Shown: positions 44,434 through 54,100, numbered from the stretch's first letter. The stretch is DNA of 64,000 nt from Sinorhizobium fredii NGR234 (GCF_000018545.1 NC_012586.1:930001-994000), one strand, 5' to 3'. Notes: generated by a model not told the origin, from the letters alone. Made by a program: numbers and translations.

Positions 44434-45212
44434 CGAAAGTGGAAGCTGCGGTTCGCATTGTCGAACGCTGGCTACTGGGCCGCCTGCGCCATCGCATCTT
44501 CTACAGCCTGGCCGAGGTCAATGCGGCGATCGGCGAATTGCTCCATGATCTCAACGATAAGCGGGTCCTGCGCCGCGTCGGTGCCACCCGCCGCCAACTG
44601 TTCGAAGAGCTTGATCGCCCAGCTTTGCGACCACTGCCTGTCGAACGCTATGTCTTTGCCGAATGGCGTATCCGGCGTGCCGGGCTGGATTATCACGTCG
44701 AGATCGAGCGGCACTATTATTCCGTTCCCTATCGCTTCGCCCGTGAGCAGGTCGAGGCTCGTATCACCGCCAATACGATCGAGATCTTCCACAAGGGCGA
44801 GCGTATTGCCGCCCATCGCCGCTCCAGCGGCAATGGCAAGCACACGACGATCCCTGATCATATGCCCTCGGCGCATCGCCGCTTTGCCGATTGGACGATC
44901 GAACGGATTCAACGCGAAGCCTCTGCCATGGGGCCGGATGTTGCGCTGTTGTGCGAGCGCATCCTTGCCGACAGGCCGCATCCCGAGCAGGGCTTCCGCG
45001 CTTGTCTCGGGATCATCCGCCTTAACAAGAGCTTTGGCCGCGACAGGGTCAATGCCGCTTGTAGCCGTGCGTTGGAGATCGGGGCCCGGACCTATGGCTC
45101 GGTGCGCTCCATCCTCGACAATCACCTTGACCGAACAGCTGCCTCAAATGGAGCGGCGTCGCATGAACCGATCCATCACGCCAACATCCGCGGACCCCGC
45201 TATTATCACTAA
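44434..45212 (+). pseudogene. istA: IstA, C-terminal part (interrupted)
   Basis: Continues the interrupted istA from [20 protein letters not shown] through [23 protein letters not shown] sequence to the stop at 45212. It includes the catalytic Glu just after the junction. It lacks its own ribosome-binding site, so it is probably not translated into an active protein. Confidence 0.88.
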
Positions 45213-45224
45213 GGAGAACGAAAG

Positions 45225-45962
45225 ATGCTTGCTCATCCAACACTGGATAAATTGAATGCCATGGGCCTGGCCGGCATGGCAAAGGCCTTCAGTGAACTCG
45301 TTGGCAACGGCGAAGCCGAACATCTCTCGCACGCCGAATGGCTCGGATTACTGCTCGAACGGGAATGGAGCTCCCGTTACGATCGCAAGCTTGCGGCACG
45401 CCTCCGGTTTGCCAAGCTTCGCCACCAGGCTACCCCGGAAGATGTCGATTATCGCGCCGAACGCGGCCTTGACCGCGCCCTCTTCATGAAACTGCTCGCT
45501 GGCGACTGGATCAACGCGCATGACAATCTGGCCATCTGCGGACCCTCAGGTGTCGGAAAGAGTTGGTTGGCTTGCGCTCTTGGCCACAAGGCTTGCCGCG
45601 ACGATCGCTCAGTGCTCTATCAGCGTGTCCCGAGGCTGTTTGCTCAGCTTGCGCTCGCTCGTGGTGACGGCAGGTATGCCCGGCTGCAACGGACCTTGGG
45701 CCATGTTCAGCTCCTGATCCTCGATGATTGGGGACTCGAGCCGCTCAACGAACAGGCCCGTCACGATCTGCTCGAAATCCTCGAAGATCGCTACGGCCGT
45801 CGATCGACGATCATTACCAGCCAACTTCCCGTATCCGCATGGCACGGCGTCATCGGCGACCCAACCTATGCCGATGCCATACTCGACAGGTTGGTCCACA
45901 ATGCTCACCGCATTGAACTGAGCGGCGAAAGCCTACGCCGAAATCTGCCGCGCAAAGCTTGA
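45225..45962 (+). CDS. istB: IstB, IS21 helper ATPase
   Basis: This 245-residue AAA+ protein has Walker A as GPSGVGKSWLACALG (about residue 105) and Walker B as LLILDDWGLEPL, followed by RSTIITSQLPVSAW. Length and motifs are normal for IstB. AAGGAG precedes the ATG. It could still support transposition in trans if an intact IstA exists elsewhere. Confidence 0.93.
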   Translation: MLAHPTLDKLNAMGLAGMAKAFSELVGNGEAEHLSHAEWLGLLLEREWSSRYDRKLAARLRFAKLRHQATPEDVDYRAERGLDRALFMKLLAGDWINAHDNLAICGPSGVGKSWLACALGHKACRDDRSVLYQRVPRLFAQLALARGDGRYARLQRTLGHVQLLILDDWGLEPLNEQARHDLLEILEDRYGRRSTIITSQLPVSAWHGVIGDPTYADAILDRLVHNAHRIELSGESLRRNLPRKA

Positions 45963-46095
45963 CACCTCGCCTGAATGAACTGACAACAATCATCGCCTGC
46001 AGACCCCACTAAACAGGGGGCGAGATCATCCCGGAAACCGGGGGCGCAATCATCTCGGAACAAAGGGGCGGCTTCATCGGAATCGGCAACCAACC

Positions 46096-47205
46096 CTCAT
46101 TGATCAGAACCCATGGGCCCATTGCCTGCGACCGATGGACATGATCTTCCAGGGTCGGTCCTGCAGTGTTCGCCATGCGTGACAGCAGTGGTCGACGATG
46201 TCCTGGTAGGATTTGAAGACGCGGTTTGAGAGCCAGTTTTCGCGCATGAACTGCCAAATGTTCTCGACGGGATTGAGTTCGGGCGATTTCGGCGGCAGGG
46301 GCAAAATGGTGATGTTCTCGGGAACCATCAGATTGTTGGACATATGCCACCCTGCCTGGTCCATGATCAGGATGGCGTGCGCACCGTCGGCGACGTTTCG
46401 CGATATCTCGATCAGATGCTGGTTCATGGCATGAGTGTCACACCAAGGCATCACCAGGGCTGCGGCCTTGCCTTGGCTGGGACAGATCGCGCCGAAGATG
46501 TAGGCCGAGCGGGTTCTCTGGTCGTGCGGCGCGGATGGCCTCGATCCACGCGTGGCCCAGCGACGTGTGATCTTGTTCTTCTGGCCTATGCGCGCCTCGT
46601 CCTGAAACCAAACTTCGATCATTTTACCCTTGGCGGGGCCAACGGCGATTTCTGCCACTGCGGCGGGGAAGTTTTTTTAAATGCCTCGGCCGCATCAGCA
46701 TCCTGCGCATGATGCCTCGGCCGAGCGGAGAGTTTGCGGTAGCCCATCGAGCGTACTTCGCGACCCAAGGTCTGCTCGCTCACCGAGACACCGAATTCCG
46801 CCCACAGCCATCGGGCCAGGTCACACAGACGCCAGCGCACGACGCCATCGAGATAGGGTGTGGGGCCGCGCTCGATGGCTTGCGCCAAGGCCGCGCGTTG
46901 ATCATCGTTCAACAGCGACGGCTTGCCTGGAGCCTTGCCGTTGATCAAACCGTCGGGACCGCGCGCGTTGAACCGCACCACCCAGTCACGCACGATCTGC
47001 ACAGTGACGCTGCCGAGCCGAGCAGCATCCGCACGAGAGCCGCCATCATAAATCGACGCAAGCGCCAGAAAACGCCGCGCCTGGCTGGCATCTTTTGTCT
47101 GTCGGGCCAGTAGTCGCAGCCTGTTCCCATCAAAGTCCGATCGCAAAGAAATCGCTGAACCCATCGCAAACCTCCTGTTTGCGCCATCGATTCAGATTCG
47201 TCGGC
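46096..47205 (-). mobile_element. IS630-family insertion sequence (ends approximate)
   Basis: The transposase pair described below occupies almost the whole element. The right end lies against the IS21 target duplication. I could not define the terminal repeats with confidence, so the limits are estimates. Confidence 0.6.
46104..47164 (-). CDS. IS630-family transposase, two frames joined by slippage on seven A
   Basis: The first frame (47164 to 46619) starts MGSAISLRSDFDGNRLRLLA and contains the HTH part and SVTVQIVRDWVVRFNARGPD. It reaches AEAFKK on seven consecutive A near 46672-46678. The second frame supplies EVWFQDEARIGQKNKITRRW, HAILIMDQAGWH and LPPKSPELNPVENIW with the DDE residues, ending at 46104. 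A -1 shift on the A run joins them as in other IS630 members. With the shift it is a complete transposase. Confidence 0.87.
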
Positions 47206-47470
47206 TTTTGGGAATCTCAAGAGTCGGGATTATTGAGGCTTGGTATAAGACACGTCACTAACGACGTCGTTATCCCGCGATCGTCGCGAACCATGATCCT
47301 CGACTCCCCTTAGCTTTTTTGGCCGACATGTTCGCCTTGCCTTCAGGTTATGATAACCAGCCAATTTGCGCAAAGAAGCCGTGAAAAGTTCAATGAAATC
47401 AATAGGTGTTGGGCGGACCGGGTGGATAGCCGTACGGCGAATTTCTGATTTATCATGGCCGCTATCGACA

Positions 47471-47827
47471 CTATGCCGATATGCGTGCCTCGGCAAAGTG
47501 GTCGGCTGCTTCTTGCAACACCTCTTCTGCCCACTGGTTGAGACTCTTTCCCGAAAGCTCAGCAGCAAGAGCTGCTCGGCGATGGACGTCGGGAGCGACA
47601 CGAAACATGATCTTGCCTGAATAGGCTCTCTGAGACTCTTTGCCTATTTTCCTGCAGGTCTCGAGGTAATCATCAACTGCCTCATGGAAGGCCTTCTTGA
47701 TTTCAGCGACACTGTCGCCCTGAAAACCGATTACATCGGAGATACCTGCAATCTTGCCGAAAAACACTTCGTTCTCGGCGTCGAATTCGATGCGAGCGTG
47801 ATAGCCGTTGTAAGTCATAGTGTTCAT
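47471..47827 (-). CDS. hicB: HicB-type antitoxin
   Basis: This 118-residue protein has the HicB core (YHARIEFDAENEVFFGKIAG, GFQGDSVAEIKKAFHEAVDD) and a ribbon-helix-helix tail (APDVHRRAALAAELSGKSLN, QWAEEVLQEA). It overlaps the hicA stop by four bases. It binds HicA and represses the operon. Confidence 0.92.
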   Translation of the reverse strand: MNTMTYNGYHARIEFDAENEVFFGKIAGISDVIGFQGDSVAEIKKAFHEAVDDYLETCRKIGKESQRAYSGKIMFRVAPDVHRRAALAAELSGKSLNQWAEEVLQEAADHFAEARISA

Positions 47828-48078
47828 GGCGTTACTCCAATCTGCATCAGGAACTCGCGAGCATCGCGCACCTGATAACGCTTTGCTTCCTTGTCTGGAT
47901 GAGGTCGATGGAAGCTCGCAATGATGCCGTCTTTTTCGAATTTAAACCGGGAGCCGTTTCCTTCGATTGCGTTCGCGCCAGCAGCCACAAGCAGGTTCTC
48001 TATGGCGACCCATTCAATGGTTCCAGAAACCGGGTCCTTGAACACGGCCGCGAGGGTCTTTCTCTGCTTGCTGTTCAC
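47824..48078 (-). CDS. hicA: HicA-type mRNA interferase
   Basis: This 84-residue protein reads MNSKQRKTLAAVFKDPVSGT, IEWVAIENLLVAAGANAIEG and GSRFKFEKDGIIASFHRPHP with the HicA catalytic His. It has the longer N-terminus typical of proteobacterial HicA paired with RHH-type HicB. The pair appears complete. Confidence 0.9.
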   Translation of the reverse strand: MNSKQRKTLAAVFKDPVSGTIEWVAIENLLVAAGANAIEGNGSRFKFEKDGIIASFHRPHPDKEAKRYQVRDAREFLMQIGVTP

Positions 48079-48307
48079 GCCAGCAAATAAGACGCTTGCT
48101 GATTATGCAAGCAGAGACTCGACGGTCTTTCTGTTGGTGCGACAGGCATGAAGCGGACCCGCTGAACCGTAAGCCTGTAAGAAGGCCAAATCGGGAGCGA
48201 TCGGACCTTGGTCCAACGCGCGCCGCTAAAGGTCTGAGACAGGTTGCCCAATGGCTAGCGCGACACATAATTGTGGCGAATGCCGGAGTGCAATCGGAGC
48301 TATAGCG

Positions 48308-48604
48308 ATGCCGGACCGTAAATGGAAAGATCGGCTTGCGGAACTGGGTTGGAGGGTCGCATCCGGCCCCGGAGCGACAGCGATTTACATCACAGCGGCC
48401 ATGTTGATCGCTGCGCTTGCGAACGCGACGACCGGTATTCCGGCATATGTACTCGTTGCGGTCGCGGTTGTTCTGATGTTGCTCGTTGACCCACCGCTGA
48501 AGATTCGAAAGTTCCGACAGCAACAGCGCCGGCGGCATAATGGACTGCGGTCCCGGTCGGCCGGCCACGAGCCCGCAATGGGTCCCAGGGCAAAGGCTCG
48601 ATAG
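48308..48604 (+). CDS. Small membrane protein of unknown function
   Basis: This 98-residue frame starts MPDRKWKDRLAELGWRVASG and has two adjacent hydrophobic segments (ATAIYITAAMLIAALANATT, IPAYVLVAVAVVLMLLVDPP), then a strongly basic tail. I see no family. The ribosome-binding site is weak. It could form a small inner-membrane hairpin. Confidence 0.5.
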   Translation: MPDRKWKDRLAELGWRVASGPGATAIYITAAMLIAALANATTGIPAYVLVAVAVVLMLLVDPPLKIRKFRQQQRRRHNGLRSRSAGHEPAMGPRAKAR

Positions 48605-48649
48605 TCGCTTCACGCCATTCGGTCCGGGCCTCAGTGGAAGGAAAATCGT

Positions 48650-49099
48650 TTGTCCAGCAACTTGTCGGCACGAAGGAGGCCAGATCCGATAGACTCGCAC
48701 GTGGGGCAAAAAATCCGTATGCAGCGCCTCCTGTTGCACATGTCACAGACGGAACTGGCCAAAGCACTTGGCGTGACGTACCAGCAGGTGCAGAAATATG
48801 AAAACGGCCGCACCAGGGTCAGCGCGAGCCGGCTTCAAGCGATTGCGAATGTGCTCGAAGTACCGCTTACTTTCTTCTTTGAGAGCTCCGCGAGCGACCA
48901 CAGCGACGACGCTGGGCTGGCCGCGAGCAGATCGACGGTAGAGTTTGTCTCAAGCCCGATGGGACTTGCTCTCAATCGGGCCTTTTCCCGTATCGCAGAC
49001 GTGAGGGTAAGACGTTCGTTCCTCGGATTGGTGCAACGGCTTGCTGAGGATGATGGGACGCACGCAGGAAGCTTTGCTTCATCGCCGCCGGGTCAGTAG
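48650..49099 (+). CDS. XRE-family transcriptional regulator
   Basis: This 149-residue protein has RPDPIDSHVGQKIRMQRLLL, then MSQTELAKALGVTYQQVQKY and ENGRTRVSASRLQAIANVLE, VPLTFFFE. This is the common rhizobial XRE type in which the HTH is followed by a short variable tail. The TTG at 48650 has AAGGA upstream. Targets are not indicated by context. Confidence 0.87.
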   Translation: MSSNLSARRRPDPIDSHVGQKIRMQRLLLHMSQTELAKALGVTYQQVQKYENGRTRVSASRLQAIANVLEVPLTFFFESSASDHSDDAGLAASRSTVEFVSSPMGLALNRAFSRIADVRVRRSFLGLVQRLAEDDGTHAGSFASSPPGQ

Positions 49100-49168
49100 G
49101 GCGAGGAAAACGCCAAACGCCAGCGACAACATGATCCACAGGATCGTCCAATAGTCGGCGCTGCTCAT
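49079..49168 (-). CDS. Possible 29-residue membrane peptide
   Basis: From an ATG at 49168 the frame gives MSSADYWTILWIMLSLAFGV and FLALLTRRR, a single hydrophobic helix with a basic end. Small-membrane-protein character is clear, but there is no strong ribosome-binding site. It overlaps the 3' end of the XRE gene on the other strand. Confidence 0.3.
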   Translation of the reverse strand: MSSADYWTILWIMLSLAFGVFLALLTRRR

Positions 49169-49305
49169 CGGGGGGTACTTTCCACGGTTGTGGCGCTCCG
49201 TAGGAACGAGCCCCAGAGCTGACGAGGGATTCGTGGGCATGCTCTGGAGCCCCCCGTCCACCCACGCCGACTGGGGCGGCCAGCCGGCGTGATTCGCAGT
49301 GGCAT

Positions 49306-50163
49306 TTAGCCGAGCTCCTCTCCACGAGCGGCAAGTCGCTCGTAGGTGTACTGGAGCGGAGAGGCACGAACGAGCCGACCCGAAGCCAGGCGCAACAGCG
49401 CCTTCAGGTGCTCCCTGCCTCCATAGCCGACGAGCGGCGCGAAGGGCGTCATCTTAGAGGAGTGGTCTGCCGGATAAAGGCGTGAGAACTCGACGAAGTT
49501 CGTAAAGCCCTCGTAGTTGCAGTCCTCCAGCAGACAGGTCTCAACCGGCGCTCCTTCGGCCAGCACCACCTCATGGGTGTCGAGCACGATGTGGAAATAC
49601 TCGATGGTATCGCGGGCATCCGGAAGCGCCGGCGTGATCGAGGTTCCATTGACAAGGTCCGTGGCTCGGATGAGAACCCCATCAAGGTAGAGGGCATGGC
49701 CGGCGGAGAGGTAAAGGTCCTTATGTGGTCTCTGTCCGTCGATGGCCAAGCGGGCGATGCGAACCGGCACTACGTTCTTGTGCCACATTGGCCCGCTACG
49801 ACGATAGACATGGCGACCGATCCATTTGATCGGCATGGCTGGGCCCCGCACCGTTGCGACCAGGTCGCCGATACGAAGCGCCTCGATTCTGACTTCGCCT
49901 GACGGCGTCATGATCGATGTACCGCGCAACAGGCACATCGGTCCGCCGCCGTTACCCCCTTTTCCATTTCCATTACCGTGGCCCTTGCCCGGGTTCGACC
50001 CTCCAATCTTCCACCAGGCCTTGCCTCCGGCCTTGGCCGGCGAGGAAAGGAATGTACCGGCAAGCGAACCCATTGCCGCCATTCTGGCGCCGATCGCTAT
50101 AGTCAGGCCGAGGATGTGGCGCCTTGTCTCGTTGATCGGCGGGCCGCCTTTTTGGCTCGACAT
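49306..50163 (-). CDS. Exported Hint_2-domain protein
   Basis: This 285-residue protein has a twin-arginine-like N-terminus (NETRRHILGLTIAIGARMAA), a Gly/Asn-rich linker (GKGHGNGNGKGGNGGGP) and a Hint domain. The Hint domain begins with Cys in CLLRGTSIMTPSGEVRIEAL and continues RIGDLVATV and LYLSAGHALYLDGVLIRATD. This is the Hint_2 architecture of alphaproteobacterial exported proteins, some of which self-cleave. The last 100 residues are of unknown fold. ATG 50163 fits the signal peptide. Confidence 0.82.
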   Translation of the reverse strand: MSSQKGGPPINETRRHILGLTIAIGARMAAMGSLAGTFLSSPAKAGGKAWWKIGGSNPGKGHGNGNGKGGNGGGPMCLLRGTSIMTPSGEVRIEALRIGDLVATVRGPAMPIKWIGRHVYRRSGPMWHKNVVPVRIARLAIDGQRPHKDLYLSAGHALYLDGVLIRATDLVNGTSITPALPDARDTIEYFHIVLDTHEVVLAEGAPVETCLLEDCNYEGFTNFVEFSRLYPADHSSKMTPFAPLVGYGGREHLKALLRLASGRLVRASPLQYTYERLAARGEELG

Positions 50164-50757
50164 CGTGGCTTCTCCCAAGTTTTTTTGGTGCAGCCATTGT
50201 CCTTCTTTGCCCTACGGTAGGACAATTTCCCCTTTAGGTTATTACGTCTGTAGACGAATGGCGGCAGTACCGCTCAGACAGTAGCATGATGAACCTTCGA
50301 AGTAGGCGCTTAACCTTGACTGGCACCCTGCCGGGCACGCGAATTGCTGAGGATATTGCCCGGAACCTTCTTGCCGGCAAGGAGTTGCAAACAATCACTT
50401 TAAGCATGTGCTCTATGCGACCTCTACCCCCGAGGCACGGAGAGTCCGAACTGGCGGCCCCTGCGATAGTTCTTGCTCTCGCTATCGCGGCAACCGAATG
50501 GCTATATCAGCTCCGGCAATATGCGCGCCATCGAGAGGATGTGTGCTATGTGGAAGGCTATGTCATTCAGCGACAAAAGCCGAGTTGGATAGCTTGAAGA
50601 AACAGTTGGAGGAAGCACACACGACAGGCGGCCGACGGGACGATCGATGTGTTCTACGATCCCCGCCAGAACGCCGAGCACGCCGCCGACCTGCAGCGCT
50701 CGCATCGCCTGAAGGGAGAGATGGTATCGCTGATGCAGCGTGCCGAAGCCTAGCAGC
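50164..50757. other. Gene-poor stretch with a coding remnant
   Basis: A rightward frame ending at 50754 reads ADGTIDVFYDPRQNAEHAAD then LQRSHRLKGEMVSLMQRAEA before its stop, clearly protein-like but lacking a 5' end. Nothing else is supported. Confidence 0.4.
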
Positions 50758-51900
50758 GAGACATTTCTTTCGATCGGCGTTGTTGTAGTAGCTCGCCGCC
50801 TGCGTCACCGACTTGTGCAGCGACTGCTGCATCGCTTCGGAAAGGGAAACCGTGGTTGGCCGCCTCGGTCAGATAGCCGGACCTCAATCCATGCGCCGAA
50901 AATTTTTCGGCATCAAGCCCGGCCTGCTGGCAGCGGCGCTTCAAGACAAGGTTGACCGATTGGGGTGTCAGTGCCCGACGGTCGACGTTGCCCCACTGAT
51001 CGATGCGCCGGAACAGCGGTCCGTCGTTGATTTGCGCCTCGGTCAGCCATTGCTTCAACACGGTGACCGGCCGGGCGATCAACAGCACATGCTCGTCGTC
51101 ATCGGCGGTCGTCGTCTTGGGGCGGCCGAGACGGATCGACAGGCAGGCAGGGGAGTTCTTGTCGGCCCGATCGGCGCGCACCGGTTCCTCGTCGGTGAGA
51201 TCCTCGACCCGAAGCCCGGCCACCTCGGAACGGCGCCGACCGCCGGCGGCAAAAGCCGTCAACAGCAGCGCCCGATCCCGGCGATCGACAATCGCCGGCA
51301 CAGGCGTTAAGCAGCTCTACCAGAACGGCGACCGTCACCGCCTTCTTGCTCTTCCTCTGCCGTGGCCGGTTGCTCGCCTTGACCGCCAGTCGGAGTGCGC
51401 TCTTCAGCGACGGCGCGGCGAAGGCGCCGGTGAGACCGCGCCAGCGGGTGAGGATCGACCACGAGGTCAGCCGCCGCCGCACCGTGCCGGGCGCATGCGG
51501 GCCGGGCGGCCCTCAGCGGCCGCTCGGCGCGCAATCCGGCCGCGATATCTGCCGGCATGCCATGGGCCGGATCCTCGGCGCGTTTAGCCGGATCCCAGAG
51601 GTGATGCGCGACGAATTTCAGGAGCAGCGACTCCGGCGCGGGCCAAGGGGAGGGGGTGCTGGTCGCCAGCCGGCACCAGGCCTCGAGATATCCGAGGTCG
51701 GAGGCAAGCGCGCGGAGCGTATTGTCGCCCATGCCTTCGCTGGCGAGACGTTTCAAGGTTGCGACGTCTTCGTCGGTCAGCAGCGCGGCGAGCTGGTCGC
51801 GGCGGTCGAACGGCAGAATCGCATCGAGTGCGTCGAGCTCTTCGGCGCGGCGATGAACCGCTTGGCTGTCTGAACCCGCTACTCGGTGGTCGTCGATCAT
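50758..51900 (-). pseudogene. Tyrosine integrase, broken by several frameshifts
   Basis: The N-terminal frame starts MIDDHRVAGSDSQAVHRRAE at 51900 (TLRALASDLGYLEAWCRLAT). It passes near 51480 into a frame with RRRLTSWSILTRWRGLTGAF, then near 51300 into a third with DRRDRALLLTAFAAGGRRRS, EVAGLRVEDL and KFSAHGLRSGYLTEAANHG (the HxLR block). It finally shifts again to QQSLHKSVTQAASYYNNAD with the catalytic Tyr. At least three shifts separate recognisable blocks, so it is inactive. Confidence 0.8.
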
Positions 51901-51970
51901 CGCTTCAGCCTCCGACGCTCTTGTGGGCATTTCGGAAAATCCGTGTATCCCGGAAAAGGGGAGTGTTGAA

Positions 51971-52246
51971 ATGGCGTTGACCGTAACCGCTGCGGTGACC
52001 TCGAAGGGTTTCGGGGCCTACCACGATGCCGCCGTGCGCGAGCCGGTGATCATCACCAAGAATGGCCGGCCGCGCACCGTGCTGATCGCCTACGAGGACT
52101 ATCTGCGGCTGTCGCGGCGTGGCCGTCGCGTCGAGGCGACGGCGGAGTTGGGCGGCGCCGATCTCGCCGCCGTCGACAAGTTCGAGGAGCCGGGCCTCGA
52201 TCGTCTCAATGCCGAACGGCTGACGGACAAGCATGCTGCCGACTGA
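51971..52246 (+). CDS. Phd/YefM-type antitoxin
   Basis: This 91-residue protein starts MALTVTAAVTSKGFGAYHDA and has VREPVIITKNGRPRTVLIAY followed by EDYLRLSRR, the Phd-family fold. GGGAG precedes the ATG. The frame directly downstream starts MLPTEFFDDHAA but ends after about 20 codons, so the toxin partner seems lost. Confidence 0.8.
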   Translation: MALTVTAAVTSKGFGAYHDAAVREPVIITKNGRPRTVLIAYEDYLRLSRRGRRVEATAELGGADLAAVDKFEEPGLDRLNAERLTDKHAAD

Positions 52247-52300
52247 ATTCTTCGATGATCATGCTGCTTGCGGCGGCTGCCGGGTGCAACGGATGTGATC

Positions 52301-52687
52301 TCATGCGGCCTGGATGTCCGTGCGCGAGAAATCATCGCCTTTATAGAGCAGCGGTTCGTTGCGTGTCCTGGCCAGCGCATAGGAGAAGCAGTCCCCATAG
52401 TTCAGACCGGCCGGATGGCGGCCTTTGCCGTAGCTGCGCCAGGCTCGCCTTGCCACCGCAATCTGTTCCGCGTCGACGGCGACGACTTCGACACCCGCCT
52501 TGTAGAGCCACAGATCGAGCTCTGCGGCACCTGCCTCGCCGAGGCGCGCCTCGATGACGATGGCGAGTTCAAGGACTGTGGCGGCGGAGATGAAGCGCCG
52601 TGGAGCGTCGACGACTTTTTGTTCGTAGGTTTCTGCTTCCGGCTCGTTGAATGCGATCGCGAGGATGGCGGAGGTGTCGATGACCAT
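52301..52687 (-). CDS. vapC: VapC-type PIN-domain toxin
   Basis: This 128-residue PIN protein starts MVIDTSAILAIAFNEPEAET and contains AATVLELAIVIEARLG and LNYGDCFSYALARTRNEPLL with the acidic residues in place, then YKGDDFSRTDIQAA. Its ATG overlaps the vapB stop (TGATG). It resembles the VapC at 35464-35901, but the two are clearly different genes. Confidence 0.92.
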   Translation of the reverse strand: MVIDTSAILAIAFNEPEAETYEQKVVDAPRRFISAATVLELAIVIEARLGEAGAAELDLWLYKAGVEVVAVDAEQIAVARRAWRSYGKGRHPAGLNYGDCFSYALARTRNEPLLYKGDDFSRTDIQAA

Positions 52688-52941
52688 CAGTTGGGGAGCC
52701 CGTTCCCGTCATAGCCCAAAATCTCGTCGGCGGAGCGGTTGTCGGCAACCGGCAGCCTGGCCCAGCGTTTGCGGCTGGCGGCCAGTTCCTCGAGAAGGAC
52801 ATCGCGATTTCCGGCGTTTGCGAGACGCCGCAGCCGTTCCTCCAGTGCCCGGCGGGTCGCCATGGTAATGGTTTCACCGGTCTTCTCAGCCAGTGCCTTG
52901 GCCAGGCGTTCCGTCTCTAGATCTTTAATGCTGAGCGCCAT
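52687..52941 (-). CDS. vapB: VapB-type antitoxin
   Basis: This 84-residue protein starts MALSIKDLETERLAKALAEK and has TGETITMATRRALEERLRRL, the PSK/Rv0623-type antitoxin pattern, with a C-terminal tail containing ADEILGYDGNGLPN. The ATG at 52941 is chosen because similarity begins there. It forms a complete module with vapC. Confidence 0.9.
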   Translation of the reverse strand: MALSIKDLETERLAKALAEKTGETITMATRRALEERLRRLANAGNRDVLLEELAASRKRWARLPVADNRSADEILGYDGNGLPN

Positions 52942-53264
52942 TTGTGGTTCCTTGGTTCCTAATTCTCTATATTCTACCTTGTTTGGGCGTCGGCGCAAGC
53001 GGCTGGTCGTCGTATCTGGCCGAAACCGAGCTCTCGAGCGCAAGCGTGCGCCGGCTCGACTTGGCTCCGTTCGACTGTGATTTGGCGCGAACATGGTGAT
53101 TTGCGACTCAAGAGCCATCACTATCGATACTGGGTCCGGAGAAGGCGTCTGGATAACGGAAATTGGGCTTTTACTTGCTGATTTCAAATGAAGCGCTAAG
53201 CTGAAAACCCAGCCCTAAATTTTGACCTAACGATTTCACGCCGGGAGCGGGGAAGGGGGCTCTC

Positions 53265-53375
53265 AAAGCCCGGATGCCTTGGTGAGATTGACCTGGAAAC
53301 TGTCGCGCCGGCGCTGATATTTTGGGGTCATTTCCGCGCTAGCATGGCCGAGCTGCTTTTGCACCGTCGTTGACT
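53265..53375 (-). pseudogene. Integrase C-terminal fragment, copy A
   Basis: The leftward frame reads TVQKQLGHASAEMTPKYQRR, then FQVNLTKASGL and a stop at 53265. This is the Tyr-containing end of a tyrosine integrase. A related fragment lies at 55661-55760. Confidence 0.7.
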
Positions 53376-53450
53376 TCTGTCGCCCTGACATCTCGTCAGA
53401 TTGACAAATATGCTACTGAGTAGCAAATTGGGCTCAAAGGAGTTAAACCG

Positions 53451-53726
53451 ATGAGTGTTAAATCGTCGATCTCGCTGACCGACCAGCAGGATGCGTTTGC
53501 CCGTTCGCTGGTGGAGAGCGGCCGGTATTCCAGCATGAGTTCTGTCCTTCAGCAGGGCCTAGAACTGCTTCGCCAAAAGACGGAAACAGAGACCGTCGAA
53601 ACGGCAGCGCTTCGCGAATTGGTCCAGCGGCGATTGAACGGACCGATGATTTCTGCGACGGAAATGGAAAGCCGCGTCGCGGCAATGATTGAGCGGAAGC
53701 GACGGATTGTTCGTGTGGACTCTTGA
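53451..53726 (+). CDS. parD: ParD-type antitoxin
   Basis: This 91-residue protein starts MSVKSSISLTDQQDAFARSL, then SSMSSVLQQGLELLRQK, a ribbon-helix-helix ParD. AAGGAG lies upstream. It overlaps parE by 14 bases. Confidence 0.9.
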   Translation: MSVKSSISLTDQQDAFARSLVESGRYSSMSSVLQQGLELLRQKTETETVETAALRELVQRRLNGPMISATEMESRVAAMIERKRRIVRVDS

Positions 53727-54057
53727 ATATTCTGAGGATGCCGAACGCGATTTCGAGTTGATCTTCGATCACCTGTTCGACGCCTATGTCGAACTCGGGG
53801 ACTCGCCTGACGAGGCCGTGGAGCGTAGCGCTGAACGGATCCACAAATTGCGTGTCGAAATCGTTCGTCTCGTCGATACGCCTTATATCGGCACTCTGCG
53901 GCCGGATATTCATCCCGGGATCCGGTTTCTGCGGCGGGACAAGGCGGCTATTTGGTTTCTACCGGTGGAACACAGCCGCACAATCATTGTCGCGGCAATT
54001 TTCTACGGCGCGCAGGACCACATCAGAAATATGCTCGCACATATGCTGGCCGGATAA
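53713..54057 (+). CDS. parE: ParE-type toxin
   Basis: From a GTG at 53713 the 114-residue protein reads VWTLEYSEDAERDFELIFDH, RFLRRDKAAIWFLPVEHSRT and VAAIFYGAQDHIRNM, typical of ParE. The module is complete. It ends just before the integrase tail that precedes the first IS5-type copy. Confidence 0.88.
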   Translation: MWTLEYSEDAERDFELIFDHLFDAYVELGDSPDEAVERSAERIHKLRVEIVRLVDTPYIGTLRPDIHPGIRFLRRDKAAIWFLPVEHSRTIIVAAIFYGAQDHIRNMLAHMLAG

Positions 54058-54062
54058 GGTCC

Positions 54063-54100
54063 CTACAGCCCCGAGGCCCTCGTCAGATCGACCCTAAATC
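54063..54100 (-). pseudogene. Integrase 3' end, separated by an IS
   Basis: The leftward frame ends FRVDLTRASGL and a stop at 54063. It completes the integrase fragment that resumes at 55661 on the far side of the IS copy (YQRRRDR joined to FRVDL). Confidence 0.75.

Larger units (their letters stand above)
40170..46088 (+). mobile_element. IS21-family insertion sequence, carrying a nested element
   Basis: The outer ends TGCAAATTCCGAAGC and TGCCGATTCCGATGAAG (read inward) start with TG and contain several related subrepeats of the form GATTCCGAGATGAT-NN-CGCCCC, as in IS21. An exact 7-bp target duplication ACCAACC flanks it (40163-40169 and 46089-46095). istA is split by 3320 bp of foreign DNA; istB is intact. 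Confidence 0.9.
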
